Shown piece after piece: positions 9,401 through 19,560 of a DNA stretch of 28,636 nucleotides. Both the position numbers and the translations under genes were made by a program. Source of the stretch: Saccoglossus kowalevskii (lineage: Eukaryota > Hemichordata > Enteropneusta > Harrimaniidae); NCBI RefSeq assembly GCF_000003605.2, contig NW_003140826.1:24376-53011 (forward strand). Reading direction: 5' to 3'. Position 1 is the stretch's first letter. The number at the start of each line of letters is the position of its first letter. The notes under the pieces are model-generated. The model was not told the DNA's origin, made no database searches, and saw only the letters and a program-made list of their open reading frames with translations.

Positions 9401-12400
9401 ACTTTAATTAATCATTTGAATACAATGATATTAATTGTACATGCTGGAATGTCAATAATGCTCGATCAAAATGGTCAAACCCTGATTTCCTTTCTTATCT
9501 AGGAAAATGTTATGTGATTGCCTCACGGAGACATGGACACATTTTCCCTTGATATTGTCACCTTGGCAGGTACTCTGGTGAAATTTGTTTCTTTTAACGC
9601 AGTCTGACAACTTATCTGTACTTCAAATTTTGAAATTTGTATTCTACGCTTCTAAATGTGGAGAAAACCAGTTGTGACTTGTAGATACAATGGATATTTG
9701 AATGACTCCCTGTATTTTTCTATTTTTGATTTATTGAACCATTGGCCGGAGGCCATTCCACTTAATAAAATCATATGATATTACTTTGTTGCTACCGCCG
9801 TTTTTTTTTATCAAGGTTAAAGCTATTGCCAAGGGTGTTAAGAGATGTTTCCAAGAGAGATTTGTCGACAACAATTGTTGGCAATCCTATACAATTCCCA
9901 GTGTGCATCGCGTCAAGTGCATTTCACCGGCTTGCCTGTTCAGATGGTGAGGCAAGCACAGCAAAAGGTAAAGAACATTCTTTATCAAAAAATTTCGAAA
10001 TAAAACGAATTTTCTCTCTGTAGACAAAAATTAACATTTGAAGATATATATATATATATATTAGTTGAAAGCATTCTAGTGATAGCATTAAGGTAGAGAT
10101 GCAGTTTACTTGACAGGTATTTTAATTAGTTAATTAGGAAACCAAGATGACCTACCTTGTCCACAAAACTATATATTTTCGGAAAGCTTATTATATGAAT
10201 TTTAAAATTTTGTTAGTATTTTTTTATGGACATTGTAGTTTGAAATATGCACAAAAATGTGCTTTTTTGGTCAAAAGTAATTTTAAAAAATTGCTTCTAA
10301 ACCATGCTTCTGTTTTCTGTCAAAATTGGTTTATGGGTACATCTGTTTAATATGAAGAAAGTGCCCTCTTGAAAACTGTCTACCAGTTGTCAATTTTGCA
10401 GGGCAGCAGCTCAAATTTCACTACTTCAAGTTTATGCATAAATTAACCAGGCTAGTCTGTATGATTGTTGTAACACTGTTCAACTAAAAACAATGCCCTG
10501 ACGGCGTTTGTGGAGATAAAAACATTATCAATCATTTGTGAAAATTTCAAAACAAAAGGTCAAAGCGTCTAGAAGCTAAAAAGAATCTGAGATAATTGCT
10601 AATTGCATAAAAATTCACTCAGTAAGAAGTTTGCTAATGCTCATAAGTAAAATGGCTGTAACAGTTCCAAATTTAAATGTATTATCGTTTTGTTAAAATA
10701 TATGGAGATCCCGTCATTTCTTTTTTTCACCATGTTTCTTTTTTATTATTTATGTACAGCCTTGCTAAATCTTGCTGAGCATTCAAAAGAGATAATGTTC
10801 GCACCTGTTATCTATATTTTAAAATCGTTTTTTGAGTATGTTGCACTATTCACAATTCCACAAAATTTTAACAGTCTATAGCCAAGACTGTTTGGATAAT
10901 AAAAAGAAAAAAAAATTCCACTCCCAAAATGCCCACGAACCTGCATCATTTTTTTTACAGCTGCGAAAGCGATGAACACGTGCATAATGCTCAGCACATA
11001 CTCAACTACGCCGCTGGAAGACGTGGCAGCTGCTGGATCTGGGGTGTTGAAATGGTTCCAGTTGTATATCTGGAATCCGCGGGAGGTGTCTGTTAATTTG
11101 ATAAAAAGAGCTGAAACGACTGGGTTCAAAGCATTGGTGCTAACAGTAGATACCCCAGCAACAGGAAAAAGAAGGATCGATATTTATTCTGGAGGGTTTA
11201 CACTTCCACCACACTTAGAATTGGTGCATCTTCCAGAACGATATAGAGTGAGGAAAAAAAACAAACGTCTGTTTGACTGGTGTATTGCACCAAAAGTTGT
11301 TGTGTAGTTCAGTGAAGTGGGTTGTAGTGAATAGCGTGGATGGGAGCTCAGTATAGTGGAATGGAAGTCTGAACCAGTGAAATGGCGTGGAAGGCAATAG
11401 AATGGAGTGGGGAAGTGAAGTGAAGTGGAGTGGAGTGGAGTGGAGTGGAGTGGAGTGGAGTGGAGTGGAGTGCATTACAGTGAAGTGGAGTTCAATGTAG
11501 TTTAGTGGAGTTCAGTAGTGTTTAGTATAGTGGAGTGAAGCGAAGTGGAGTTCAGTGGTGTTTAGTATAGTGGAGTGTAGTGGAGTGGAGTGTAGTGGAG
11601 TGGAGTGGAGTGTAGTGGAGTGTAGTGCATTACAGTGGAGTGGAGTTCAATGTAGTTGAGTGGAGTGGAGTGGAGTGGAATGGGTGTAGTGCAGCTCAGT
11701 GAAGGTCAATAGAATAGAGTGGAGTGGAGTGATGTTAAGTGGAATTCAGAATAGTGGAGTTCAGTGGAGCGAGGTTTAGTGAAGTTCAGTGGAAAATGGT
11801 CCGGTCCAGTGAAGTGAAGTGGAGTAGAGTGATTGCACACGGTGTGGTGAATCATAGAAAATGTATTATTAGTTTAAGTCAATAGTTTTAATTTGTTCTA
11901 TAGATAACATCATCAGATGCTGACCAAGATTACGGTGGGCCAAAAAACCTATTAGACACGACATTGACTTGGGAATGCATCGCATGGATGCGATCGGTCA
12001 CCAAACTACCAATAGTACTTAAAGGTATTCTAAGCCCAGAAGATGCATTGCTAGCTGTGGAACACAAAGTAGATGGTATCATAGTATCAAACCATGGTGG
12101 GCGACAATTAGATACAGTGCCAGCAACGGTATGAATGACATATTACCACTTTAATAGTATATATGAATTGCTTTTTATTCTATGTAAGGAAACGTTATCA
12201 AATGTTTTGCTGAATTGTTAATGCATTTATTACATTGTGTTGAACGGTTGTTTACTAAATTTATTTATATTATTTAGATCTGATAGTCAAATTCAAATGC
12301 GTACAACTATCCGACTGTCTTTCTATTCAGATTGAAATGTTGCCGCAAATAGTGAAAGCCGTGAATGGGAAACTAGAAGTGTATTTAGATGGCGGTGTAC

Positions 12401-14256
12401 GTAATGGTACTGATGTGCTAAAGGCAATAGCATTGGGCGCCAGGGCTGTGTTTGTTGGAAGACCAATCATATATGGTCTGGTATATGCGGTAAGATTACA
12501 AATACAGAAATGAAACCAAATTACCATGTATAGTGACTTGATTATGATCAATTGATTCATTGTATTTATTTCAATATTTGTTTTCATTATTTTTCACAAA
12601 GGCCAAAGAAGGAGCTACCCAGGTTCTTCAAATTTTAAAGGACGAGTTCAGCTTAGCAATGGCATTATCAGGTATGTTGACAAACTTGTTAATCGTGTTC
12701 TATTTCAGTATTAAACATGTTTGACCAATGCATGAAGGCTGTTGTGGAATTTTGTAAGCGAAAATCCACATATACAATTACAGACCTAATTATTCTCTGG
12801 TATTAATTAATATAAAAAAACATCTCTGTAATCGATCTAATTATAAAACATTTGTCCCAATGGCTGGTGGAGATGCCATAAATATTGAATTAAACCTTTT
12901 GGGGAATACATGACTATATGATAATTGTACACAAAATGTCATGCCAGTTCACGTGGATAGTTATGAAAATTATTATACTTATCAAAACTCAAGGTAGTTC
13001 TCATAACGGTTTTCTCACGTTTGAGATTTTGACATTTAAATTACTAGTTATTCTTGTATAATGATTGTCCTTAATGGCAAAGTACTAAAGGTCGATTTTA
13101 TGTGTCTATAAAAAAATATTATGCACGATAGTGTTTGCTACCACAATTTGTATTCATTCCTAAAACCTACGAACCATTCCTAGTGCTACGAACTACAGCA
13201 AATATGATGTCACGATTATTAACATTGAAGTATCAACATACAATCATCTAAGTAAAATAGCAATACATTGCATTGCTGTGCAGGTATCAAGTATAAGGAA
13301 CTAACAAAAACTGGTATGGCATACGTCATGCTAATATAAGGGAACTATTAAATACAAAAACGTATTTTTCTGAAGTGTAGTTACTTTTTAGAATCAAGAA
13401 CAAGAAATGCAGATAGCAACTCAACGTAGATGGTTTTTTGAAAAATAATTACATATTTCCCACTCTTGCAACATTTGTTGACGCAATGTTTCTCGCATTA
13501 ATGAATAGTGCACATTTTCATCACTAAGGTTAATGAAATCATTTTCTTATGATGTGGGCAACTGAAATCATTTCTTTGAAATTATAAAATAGTGGCTGAT
13601 TGCTGCATGAGTATATAAGGCGTCCATCCAGTAATGCACACTCTCCCGAGTCAACCATTTGATGCAGTGTTTTGGCATTTGTTCATGGATGACGAAACGC
13701 TTTCATCCCCAAATCATGATTCACAATTGTATGTTGTAAAACATGTCTATTATTTGATAATGAAGAAATTTTAAAAATGGGATTATAATGCCGAAAATCA
13801 GACAAATAAATTGCTCTTAACCTGGTTAACATGTTTCAGGGACTGCTCTGCAATTTGAATGAACAAAGACACAAATCCATGATGTCCTATTTATCAGAAA
13901 CTTTCTCTAAGTTTCGATTAATTGGATTAATAGAAAGACGTGTATGTTGTTATTTGATACCTACCAAACCGAGAAAATGAATATATTCAACGCAAATTAA
14001 CAACAATAAGACTGTATGCCTGACACATAACAGTCTTCTGATTGCATCTATAAAGCAATCTAACGAAGAAATATTTTGATTTCCATTTTATTATCATTCT
14101 TGAAATGTACCAGTATAGTTGTTTTCCTGGATTCTTTATTTGCGTTATTGGTTACACTATTAATAATATTGTGAATTACATTTTACAGGATGTGCAACGG
14201 TCAATGACATAAACTCATCGCTTGTGGTTCACCAGTCTGAGTTATCGAAACTATAG
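6420..14256 (+). CDS. HAO: 2-hydroxyacid oxidase (glycolate/long-chain L-2-hydroxyacid oxidase family)
   Basis: FMN-dependent peroxisomal enzyme that oxidises L-2-hydroxyacids to 2-oxoacids with release of hydrogen peroxide. Exons by translation and splice sites: 6420-6562, 9816-9967, 10961-11247, 11904-12128, 12331-12489, 12602-12671, 14189-14256. All introns are GT-AG and phases match. The sum is 1104 bp, or 367 residues, against about 350-370 for the family. The start follows GGAGCAAAT and opens [17 protein letters not shown], aligning with known N-termini. Active-site residues seen: Tyr134 in FQLYIW, Asp162 in TVDTP, Arg169, Lys234 in VLKGI, and His258 with Arg261 in [12 protein letters not shown]-phosphate loops are DGGVRNG (289-295) and GRP (312-314). 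Residue 28 is Phe where glycolate oxidases have Tyr, and residue 112 is Tyr where they have Trp. Both match the HAO2 (long-chain) type. The protein ends in SKL, a canonical PTS1. No frame break is seen. The exon 3 donor (AGA/GTGAGG) is the least certain boundary. Confidence 0.95.
6574..6684. repeat. inverted repeat (hairpin) at the start of oxidase intron 1
   Basis: The left arm at 6574-6614 begins AATATGTTAAAGG. The right arm at 6648-6684 ends CCTTTAACATATT. The arms pair over about 37 bases with a few mismatches and one small size difference, and a 33-base AT-rich loop separates them. The arms are GC- and CpG-rich, unlike the flanks. It starts 11 bases after the exon 1 donor. It could be a foldback element, but no convincing target duplication was found. 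Confidence 0.75.
6685..8065. other. oxidase intron 1, proximal part
   Basis: No exon or RNA gene was recognised. A more GC- and CpG-rich patch at about 7250-7450 contains CCCGGGACCCCCGGTAAGT and the near-palindrome CGACGTTACGTCG. It could be a regulatory island or a 5' exon of an alternative transcript, but nothing in the sequence decides this. An open frame of 70 codons at 7381 has no recognisable domain. Confidence 0.4.
8066..8304. repeat. tandem repeat, ~57-bp unit, 4.2 copies
   Basis: GCGCAT recurs at 8070, 8127, 8187, 8243 and 8299 (periods 57, 60, 56, 56). Each GCGCATATTTAA block is followed by AT-rich sequence and then a TTAAATCGCC block. The fifth copy stops after GCGCAT. It lies inside oxidase intron 1. 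Confidence 0.88.
8590..9610 (+). mobile_element. 3'-truncated LINE remnant: 2A-like peptide, ORF1, start of endonuclease
   Basis: At 8675-8701 the open frame reads D-DVESNPGP, a perfect match to the 2A ribosome-skipping consensus D(V/I)ExNPG/P, with a hydrophobic stretch before it (YHLLFSHWP). Downstream, in broken frames, are remnants of an L1-type ORF1: a coiled-coil end ([14 protein letters not shown]), RDNLIFHGI (about 9006), [20 protein letters not shown] and EEGKRPY. From about 9425 the N-terminus of an apurinic-type endonuclease follows: [11 protein letters not shown], then CLTETWTHF after a frameshift. No reverse transcriptase follows in this copy. Several stops and frameshifts show it is dead. 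2A-like sequences in APE-type non-LTR elements are known from sea urchin and other invertebrates. The 5' boundary is approximate. Confidence 0.8.
8675..8701 (+). other. 2A-like ribosome-skipping motif
   Basis: Codons read D, D, V, E, S, N, P, G, P. In the family, skipping occurs between the last Gly and Pro. The residue before DVE is Asp where many active versions have Gly. The motif sits in an open frame running from at least 8639 to the stop at 8828-8830. Whether this copy works is unknown; its host element is dead. Confidence 0.75.
9968..10960. other. oxidase intron 2
   Basis: AT-rich intron between exons 2 and 3 with a (TA)n run at 10044-10062 and a T-rich tract before the acceptor. Nothing else was recognised. 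The long minus-strand open frame overlapping exon 3 is a shadow of it. Confidence 0.6.
11308..11832 (+). repeat. TGGAG pentamer array in oxidase intron 3
   Basis: Nine perfect TGGAG copies occur at 11426-11470, embedded in about 500 bp of degenerate variants (TGAAG, TGTAG, TTCAG, TGGAA). On the sense strand the array is rich in G and almost free of C. GG pairs spaced by AGT fit two-tetrad G-quadruplex patterns. It starts about 60 bp after the exon 3 donor and ends about 70 bp before exon 4. Minus-strand frames reading HSTPL repeats across it are artefacts. Confidence 0.9.
12672..14188. other. oxidase intron 6
   Basis: AT-rich intron between the exon that ends in the codons for AMALS and the last exon. 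I see no exon, repeat array or RNA gene in it. Confidence 0.5.
14248..14253 (+). other. end of PTS1 peroxisomal targeting signal (SKL)
   Basis: The last three codons of the oxidase, starting at 14245, are TCG AAA CTA (Ser-Lys-Leu), directly followed by TAG at 14254-14256. This is the canonical C-terminal signal for peroxisomal import by PEX5, consistent with the enzyme family. Confidence 0.9.
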
Positions 14257-14414
14257 TTTGACTATCTGCATACTGCTGAAATAGAACTAGGAAGAAATCT
14301 ACATGCCTACTAATTAATTTACGATGACTCAACCAATAATTTTAACCAGTAATCAGAAATGAAAGCTTATATGTTACAAATTATATGTCCTTGATTAAAT
14401 ACTACTTTTATTTT

Positions 14415-14420
14415 AATAAA
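14415..14420 (+). promoter_or_regulatory. poly(A) signal of the oxidase gene
   Basis: AATAAA lies about 160 bases after the stop codon and is followed by a T/G-containing stretch (TTTTCAATGTGTTATT). It is the first canonical signal downstream of the gene. Confidence 0.65.
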
Positions 14421-14429
14421 TTTTCAATG

Positions 14430-16921
14430 TGTTATTAACAACCCCATACACAAGAGGCTTCCGCAAATGAATAAGTAGAACGTTGGTGAGCTGTTTCTTC
14501 CACTGAGAGAGTTTGGGTAACTCCGGATCCGTACCCTTTATAAAACCGCAAACATGGTGCTACTGTCACGAGGTTGAATGATATTCGGCACAAACAATTC
14601 TGTCCGTGAAGGGTACCACCCAATACCCGTGATTGTGGGTTCTTTTATTTTACCCATAACAAATAGGGCCACATGGGACCTCTCGATAAATAACCAGATT
14701 GGAATCGTAAGATAGTAATTGCAGGGTATAACGTCACTCTTATGTAATGAAAACAATATTGGTAAAAATCAATAGATTTAATACACTTATGCAATAGCAT
14801 GTACAATAAATAAGTGTCTCCAAACAATACAATCAATAATAATAACAATCAATACTACAGCCTCTGGAATTCCCTATACTAATGTGAGTGTGTGTATGGG
14901 TTTACCGGTAACAAATGCCATGGTCTTTGTAGTCAATCCGTGGTGATATCAAATCGATGATTCCCTTGTCTTCAGTCAGCATGATATTCAGTGGCTTGGT
15001 ATGTTCTCATCACTATTAGTGGCTTCCATTATCGGCCTACTAGAGCTCTTTGGTCAGTCTTCCTGCAGCATAGCCCGAATCTCTTGACAACTTGCAGGGA
15101 GAGACCACGACCACAACCTGCTCACACCTCGGTCACCAAGGGAAGACTGCCTCTACATGTGCTCCCAATTCCACTGGGGTTTCTCCAGGAGGAGTGCAGG
15201 AGTGGGGACAAAGGTTATTTCTATCCTTTTGTTCTAGTAGTCAGGTCAGTGACCTCATGTCTCCAATCTGGCAGTAATTCAGTCAAGTTAGTTTCCTATA
15301 CAATTTGGCAATGATTCACAATGTCCTTCAGCCAAGTCAGTGATACTGTTCGGTAGTAATTAATTTTCACGTTTTTGCGAAATACGCTGTTTTCCATAAA
15401 CACGCGTCTATAAACTACAATGTTCTGCCAGGAGCATGCCTAGGTGGCATCGTGACGTCCTGACCGCAAAGTGTACGTATGCACAAAAATTTTCCTACCT
15501 GGCTGTATTAAACACATTGTCTAGAGGCAGGACATGTATAGATAAACAGAACAGACCAATTGTGATAGATTTTTTGACGAACCCTGTGACAGCTACCTTT
15601 TTATACAATCTCGCGAAATATATACACACTCATACAGACTGTATTTGCAAACTAATATTTTAAACTAATTAAACTAATTGCAGAATGTCGCGCACAAATG
15701 TTATGATTTGTTATGGTTTTTGTTGATTTCTTCGGGACTGACAAGGTAGACTGATTTTAAAACTCTAGATTTGACGTTAAGCTAAGATATATTATTCTAA
15801 TGGAAATGTTTCCCGAAGTGCGTACAATCGAGTGGTCTGACAATATAGTGTTCACTCAACAAAACGATATAACCGGTTATTCCCAACAGTTTTTCCCAAT
15901 AAGTTTTAGCTGTTCGCGATTACATTTTGAAAAGTGGAACCAGCGAGAACAAATACAAAATTAACCAGGGTTGCACACACAGGAATAAAATTTGCATATT
16001 GAGAATTAAAGTTTACGAGGATGAAGGAATGAAAGTTATTTAAAAAAAAAATGGGAAAGCTGTATTTGATTGGTTGCCATTCATCAAGCCAAGTACTTTT
16101 AAATAGTATTATGAATTCAAAAATGGTCTTTTTGTCGAAAACAGTATATATGATAATAGCCAAATAATAAGTGATATCCATAACTTATTGTTATGAAAAA
16201 CGAAATAAATAGTTGTAAGGAAGCATTTCTTAATGTATACATTTGCATTGTACTTCAAGTAGCATACTGCATAGTTAAATGAAGATTTGCTAAAACAAAT
16301 ACTGTATATATTATACCACATACGATACCTATATAGGTTGTAATAAAGCAACGACATGTTAGAAAAATAATAAAAACAATGCAGTGTTTATTACGAGGAA
16401 TTCGAGGTGTAGGTTAAGCATAGTATGATACAAGCTAGAATCGTTTGCACCCTACTTTAAACCTTTACGAGGAAACCTTAAGAACCTGCTGGATTAGTTA
16501 GTTATTACATGTTATATTAGGTTTTGAAGGCTGCTGAGTCGAAAAAGTACACTAAATGAACCAACTAAATAAACCCAAAAGCATGCGTTAGAGACATACC
16601 TATGAAGAATTTGATTAGCCAGTATTTAATATATGTTAATACCCAGGCTACTCTTTTGACAAAGCTCATACATTTCATACAGGATCAAAAAAGTAAGCAA
16701 AAATTGTCGAATTTAATTTGTTGCCAGTCACCTCAAAATGTATTAAAACTGTGATTAAATTGAAATTAAAATCAATAAATGTGAACTATAGAAACCGAGT
16801 ACCAATAATTATATATTAAATGTTTACATTATGAACTACTATTCCTACTTCAAGCAATCAAAACAACGAGAAATCGTAATATAATATATTAAACTGTATA
16901 TTTTAACTGACAGATTTGCAA
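14430..16921. other. intergenic, probable unclassified repeats, no gene seen
   Basis: The part at 14440-15330 is less AT-rich and has the patchwork look of interspersed repeat sequence. It contains TTGTGGGTTCTTT followed closely by TTACCCAT (about 14632-14658), a pairing seen again at about 21463-21480. No protein domain could be recognised in any of its short open frames. From 15660 to the gap the DNA is plain and AT-rich. Confidence 0.35.
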
Positions 16922-16971
16922 NNNNNNNNNNNNNNNNNNNNNNNNNNNNNNNNNNNNNNNNNNNNNNNNNN
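16922..16971. other. assembly gap (50 N)
   Basis: Exactly 50 undetermined bases. The round number suggests a placeholder of unknown true size. Confidence 0.99.
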
Positions 16972-19062
16972 TTGGTATATTAGCTACATGAAAGGAACAA
17001 CGTACATAAATTCTAAACTGAATTGTTTTGGCGGATATTAATGGCCGCTAGCTTTAGTTTCTTAGCTAGTACTTGACGGCTCACTTCAACTTGTGTGTAG
17101 TGTGCAGTGTGTAGTGGAGTCAATTGTCAATTTCAAAGAGCGCTTGCTTACTTGGCTGTTATTCCACGTGATTTACAGGTTAGTCGTAGTTTATGTATAT
17201 ATATATATATATATATATGTGGGCTACATATGCTTGCATATGCATATATTTGAACTGATTCGAAAACGACAACATTAGTGTATACATCGCAACTCTTGTT
17301 TCGCGCATCGTGGCAATGCTTCGACCCTGACTTGGTCATCATGACATCAGTTACATTTAAATAAACTCATCAATATTGCAAGGACTCTTATTGATGACAC
17401 CATCACGTGACAGCGACAGTCCTGAATACAAAAGTTAACACATCAGATACATGTATAGGCTCTTGTTTGGAATATCGTTAACCCGGAAGTTAAAAGTAGC
17501 AACGTCCATACTGTGTACTACTCGGCGTCCAGTGGCAGCTAGCTGTCTGAAATATTGGACAGGGCGATGCGCGTGTGAGGGTGTGAAAATGTTAGTGCTG
17601 ATGTATAGTGCTGATTCTTCTAAAATGCTAGGAAAGACACGCCCATATGATACAAACAACTACATGTTAAAACGGAGATTTGCGGTTTAGGGCAGCAAAT
17701 TGACTGATTTTTTTAATGTGCTGGCAGTTAATTTGGAAAATGTAATTGAAAAATACTCACACGAATCCCTCCAAATTTGCAGTTTTATACATTTATTGGG
17801 GGGTGAAATAAACCGGAAGTGATGCGACTTGTATGAAAGAAGCAAACACTGTCACAAACACAAGCAAGCTAGTGAACAGCAAAAATAAGGCACACATTTA
17901 TATGAGTTAAATTATCGCGTAGTGCACGCTGTTAGTTCTACATTTTTTAATTATAATTAAATCGTCTTCACTGTGCTTTACACCATATTTTTTGTCATCA
18001 TATATAATATGTATGGGCCCTCTTTATTGTAGGCGACGTTATTATTTATATTAGTTTATAGTAGTAGTGCCGGCTGTATTGGCTTGTTTTTTTGCTTTTG
18101 TTTTCGACAGTATACAAAACCATGGTGCACCAGAAAATAATCCAAGCTTACCGTCAAAATGAGCCCGAATGACTTGTAAAGTTTGATGTGTAGTAAAGAT
18201 ATTTGTTGTTTTCTAATTATTGGGTACAATTGGTAATTTGAATTCTGATTTTGAAGGATGATATCTTGACTTCCGTTCCATTTGGGTCTTTTCTTCTGGC
18301 AGAACTGTGTTGTTGTTTGTTGTTTGATTTCAGTAGGGTATGATATTCAGATGTTATATTGTTATTGAATGAATACATCCTGTATTTGCCTGTAATTTCG
18401 CCTCATATTGCATAATTGCTAGAATTGAACTTGAAGTTGATCATGATCAAGTACACTGATACAATTCACTTATTTAGATCATTAAATCAGAGGAAAATGC
18501 ATTTCAAATAAAAACATGTTTTTGGTGTCAATAGTTAGGACAAAAGAAATACTGTAGATTACTGATTTCTGGAAATATTATAATTTATCCGTAATAAGAT
18601 GCCAAATCACTGACATTTCGATAAACATTGTTATTCATTTGTTATGGGAGCTTCGGTTATTGAGGTCAGTCCTTGGCAGTTCAGTGAAAGATCTTCTAGG
18701 TCTCATTTTAGTATCTTATAGGTCTCATTTCGTAAATTGGGCTAGTCATTTTAAAAGTCCAATAGTAGTCCATTTCATCCTAAGAAAAAAGAGGATTGGC
18801 TATCATACTTAAATTAGCTGAGACTGCAGACTTTTTCTCTCATGTGACATTTAGGTTATTCTAGTTAGTATAAATTTACTGGGATTTTGACATACCATTA
18901 TTTAATAAATGTTAACTCTAGAAATAATACAAGTTCACATGCTCTCTCCCCAAATATTATGTTTTTATATGTAGTTGTCATATTTTATTCCTTGTATCCC
19001 TGTTTCACACAGGTCATCACAAGTCCATATGTTGTTATATGACAGATACATAATGTGGTAAT
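16972..19062. other. intergenic region upstream of the dioxygenase gene
   Basis: It contains a (TA)n run at 17196-17218, a perfect 14-bp palindrome TTGATCATGATCAA at 18437-18450, and two copies of ATAGGTCTCATTT-like sequence near 18696-18730. A promoter for the downstream gene probably lies here, but I cannot place it. Short frames at 17435-17690 on both strands have no recognisable domain. Confidence 0.4.
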
Positions 19063-19521
19063 ATGGCACTCACCAAAGCAGGTTTGACGTATTAGTATCT
19101 TAATTGATATTCAAATTTACGAGTCAATGATTGTAATTTCAATGCAATGCCAGTTCGTAGCGAATTTTATTTTCCTGTCCTTTTTCCTGACAGTTTAAAG
19201 TAGTTTATTTATACTTACCCAAAATCAATTCGAATTCCAAATTTAAAACTAGCATGGTCAACATGTTGATTCCTATATAGGGTTTCCCCTACACGTCATG
19301 CACATTAGCAAAGAAAAGTTATTCACGCTCTGTGTTGCTAAAGGGCTCGACTACCGAGACAGTGTATTGTGTACTAAAACGACTGTGTGCAAAGCAAATT
19401 TATTTGCATCAACAATTCCGTTACTTTTGTAGAATTCGTTCATGATGGAAATGAATTACATGTCACCAAGAGTATGTTCGACAGTTGGAGGGATAATGGA
19501 TACATAATTATCAGGCAAGTA

Positions 19522-19560
<39 letters not shown>

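Noticed and set aside
10812-11129. 105-codon minus-strand open frame
   Set aside because: It overlaps oxidase exon 3, whose plus-strand frame has clear family motifs and splice sites.
11215-11475. Minus-strand open frame with HSTPL repeats
   Set aside because: It is the translation of the TGGAG array and part of oxidase exon 3 read backwards; low complexity, no gene.
14991-15314. 107-codon plus-strand open frame
   Set aside because: No recognisable domain, no splice or poly(A) context, and a second open frame overlaps it in another phase.
17435-17690. Overlapping 74- and 79-codon frames on opposite strands
   Set aside because: Neither has recognisable motifs; mirror frames of this kind arise by chance.
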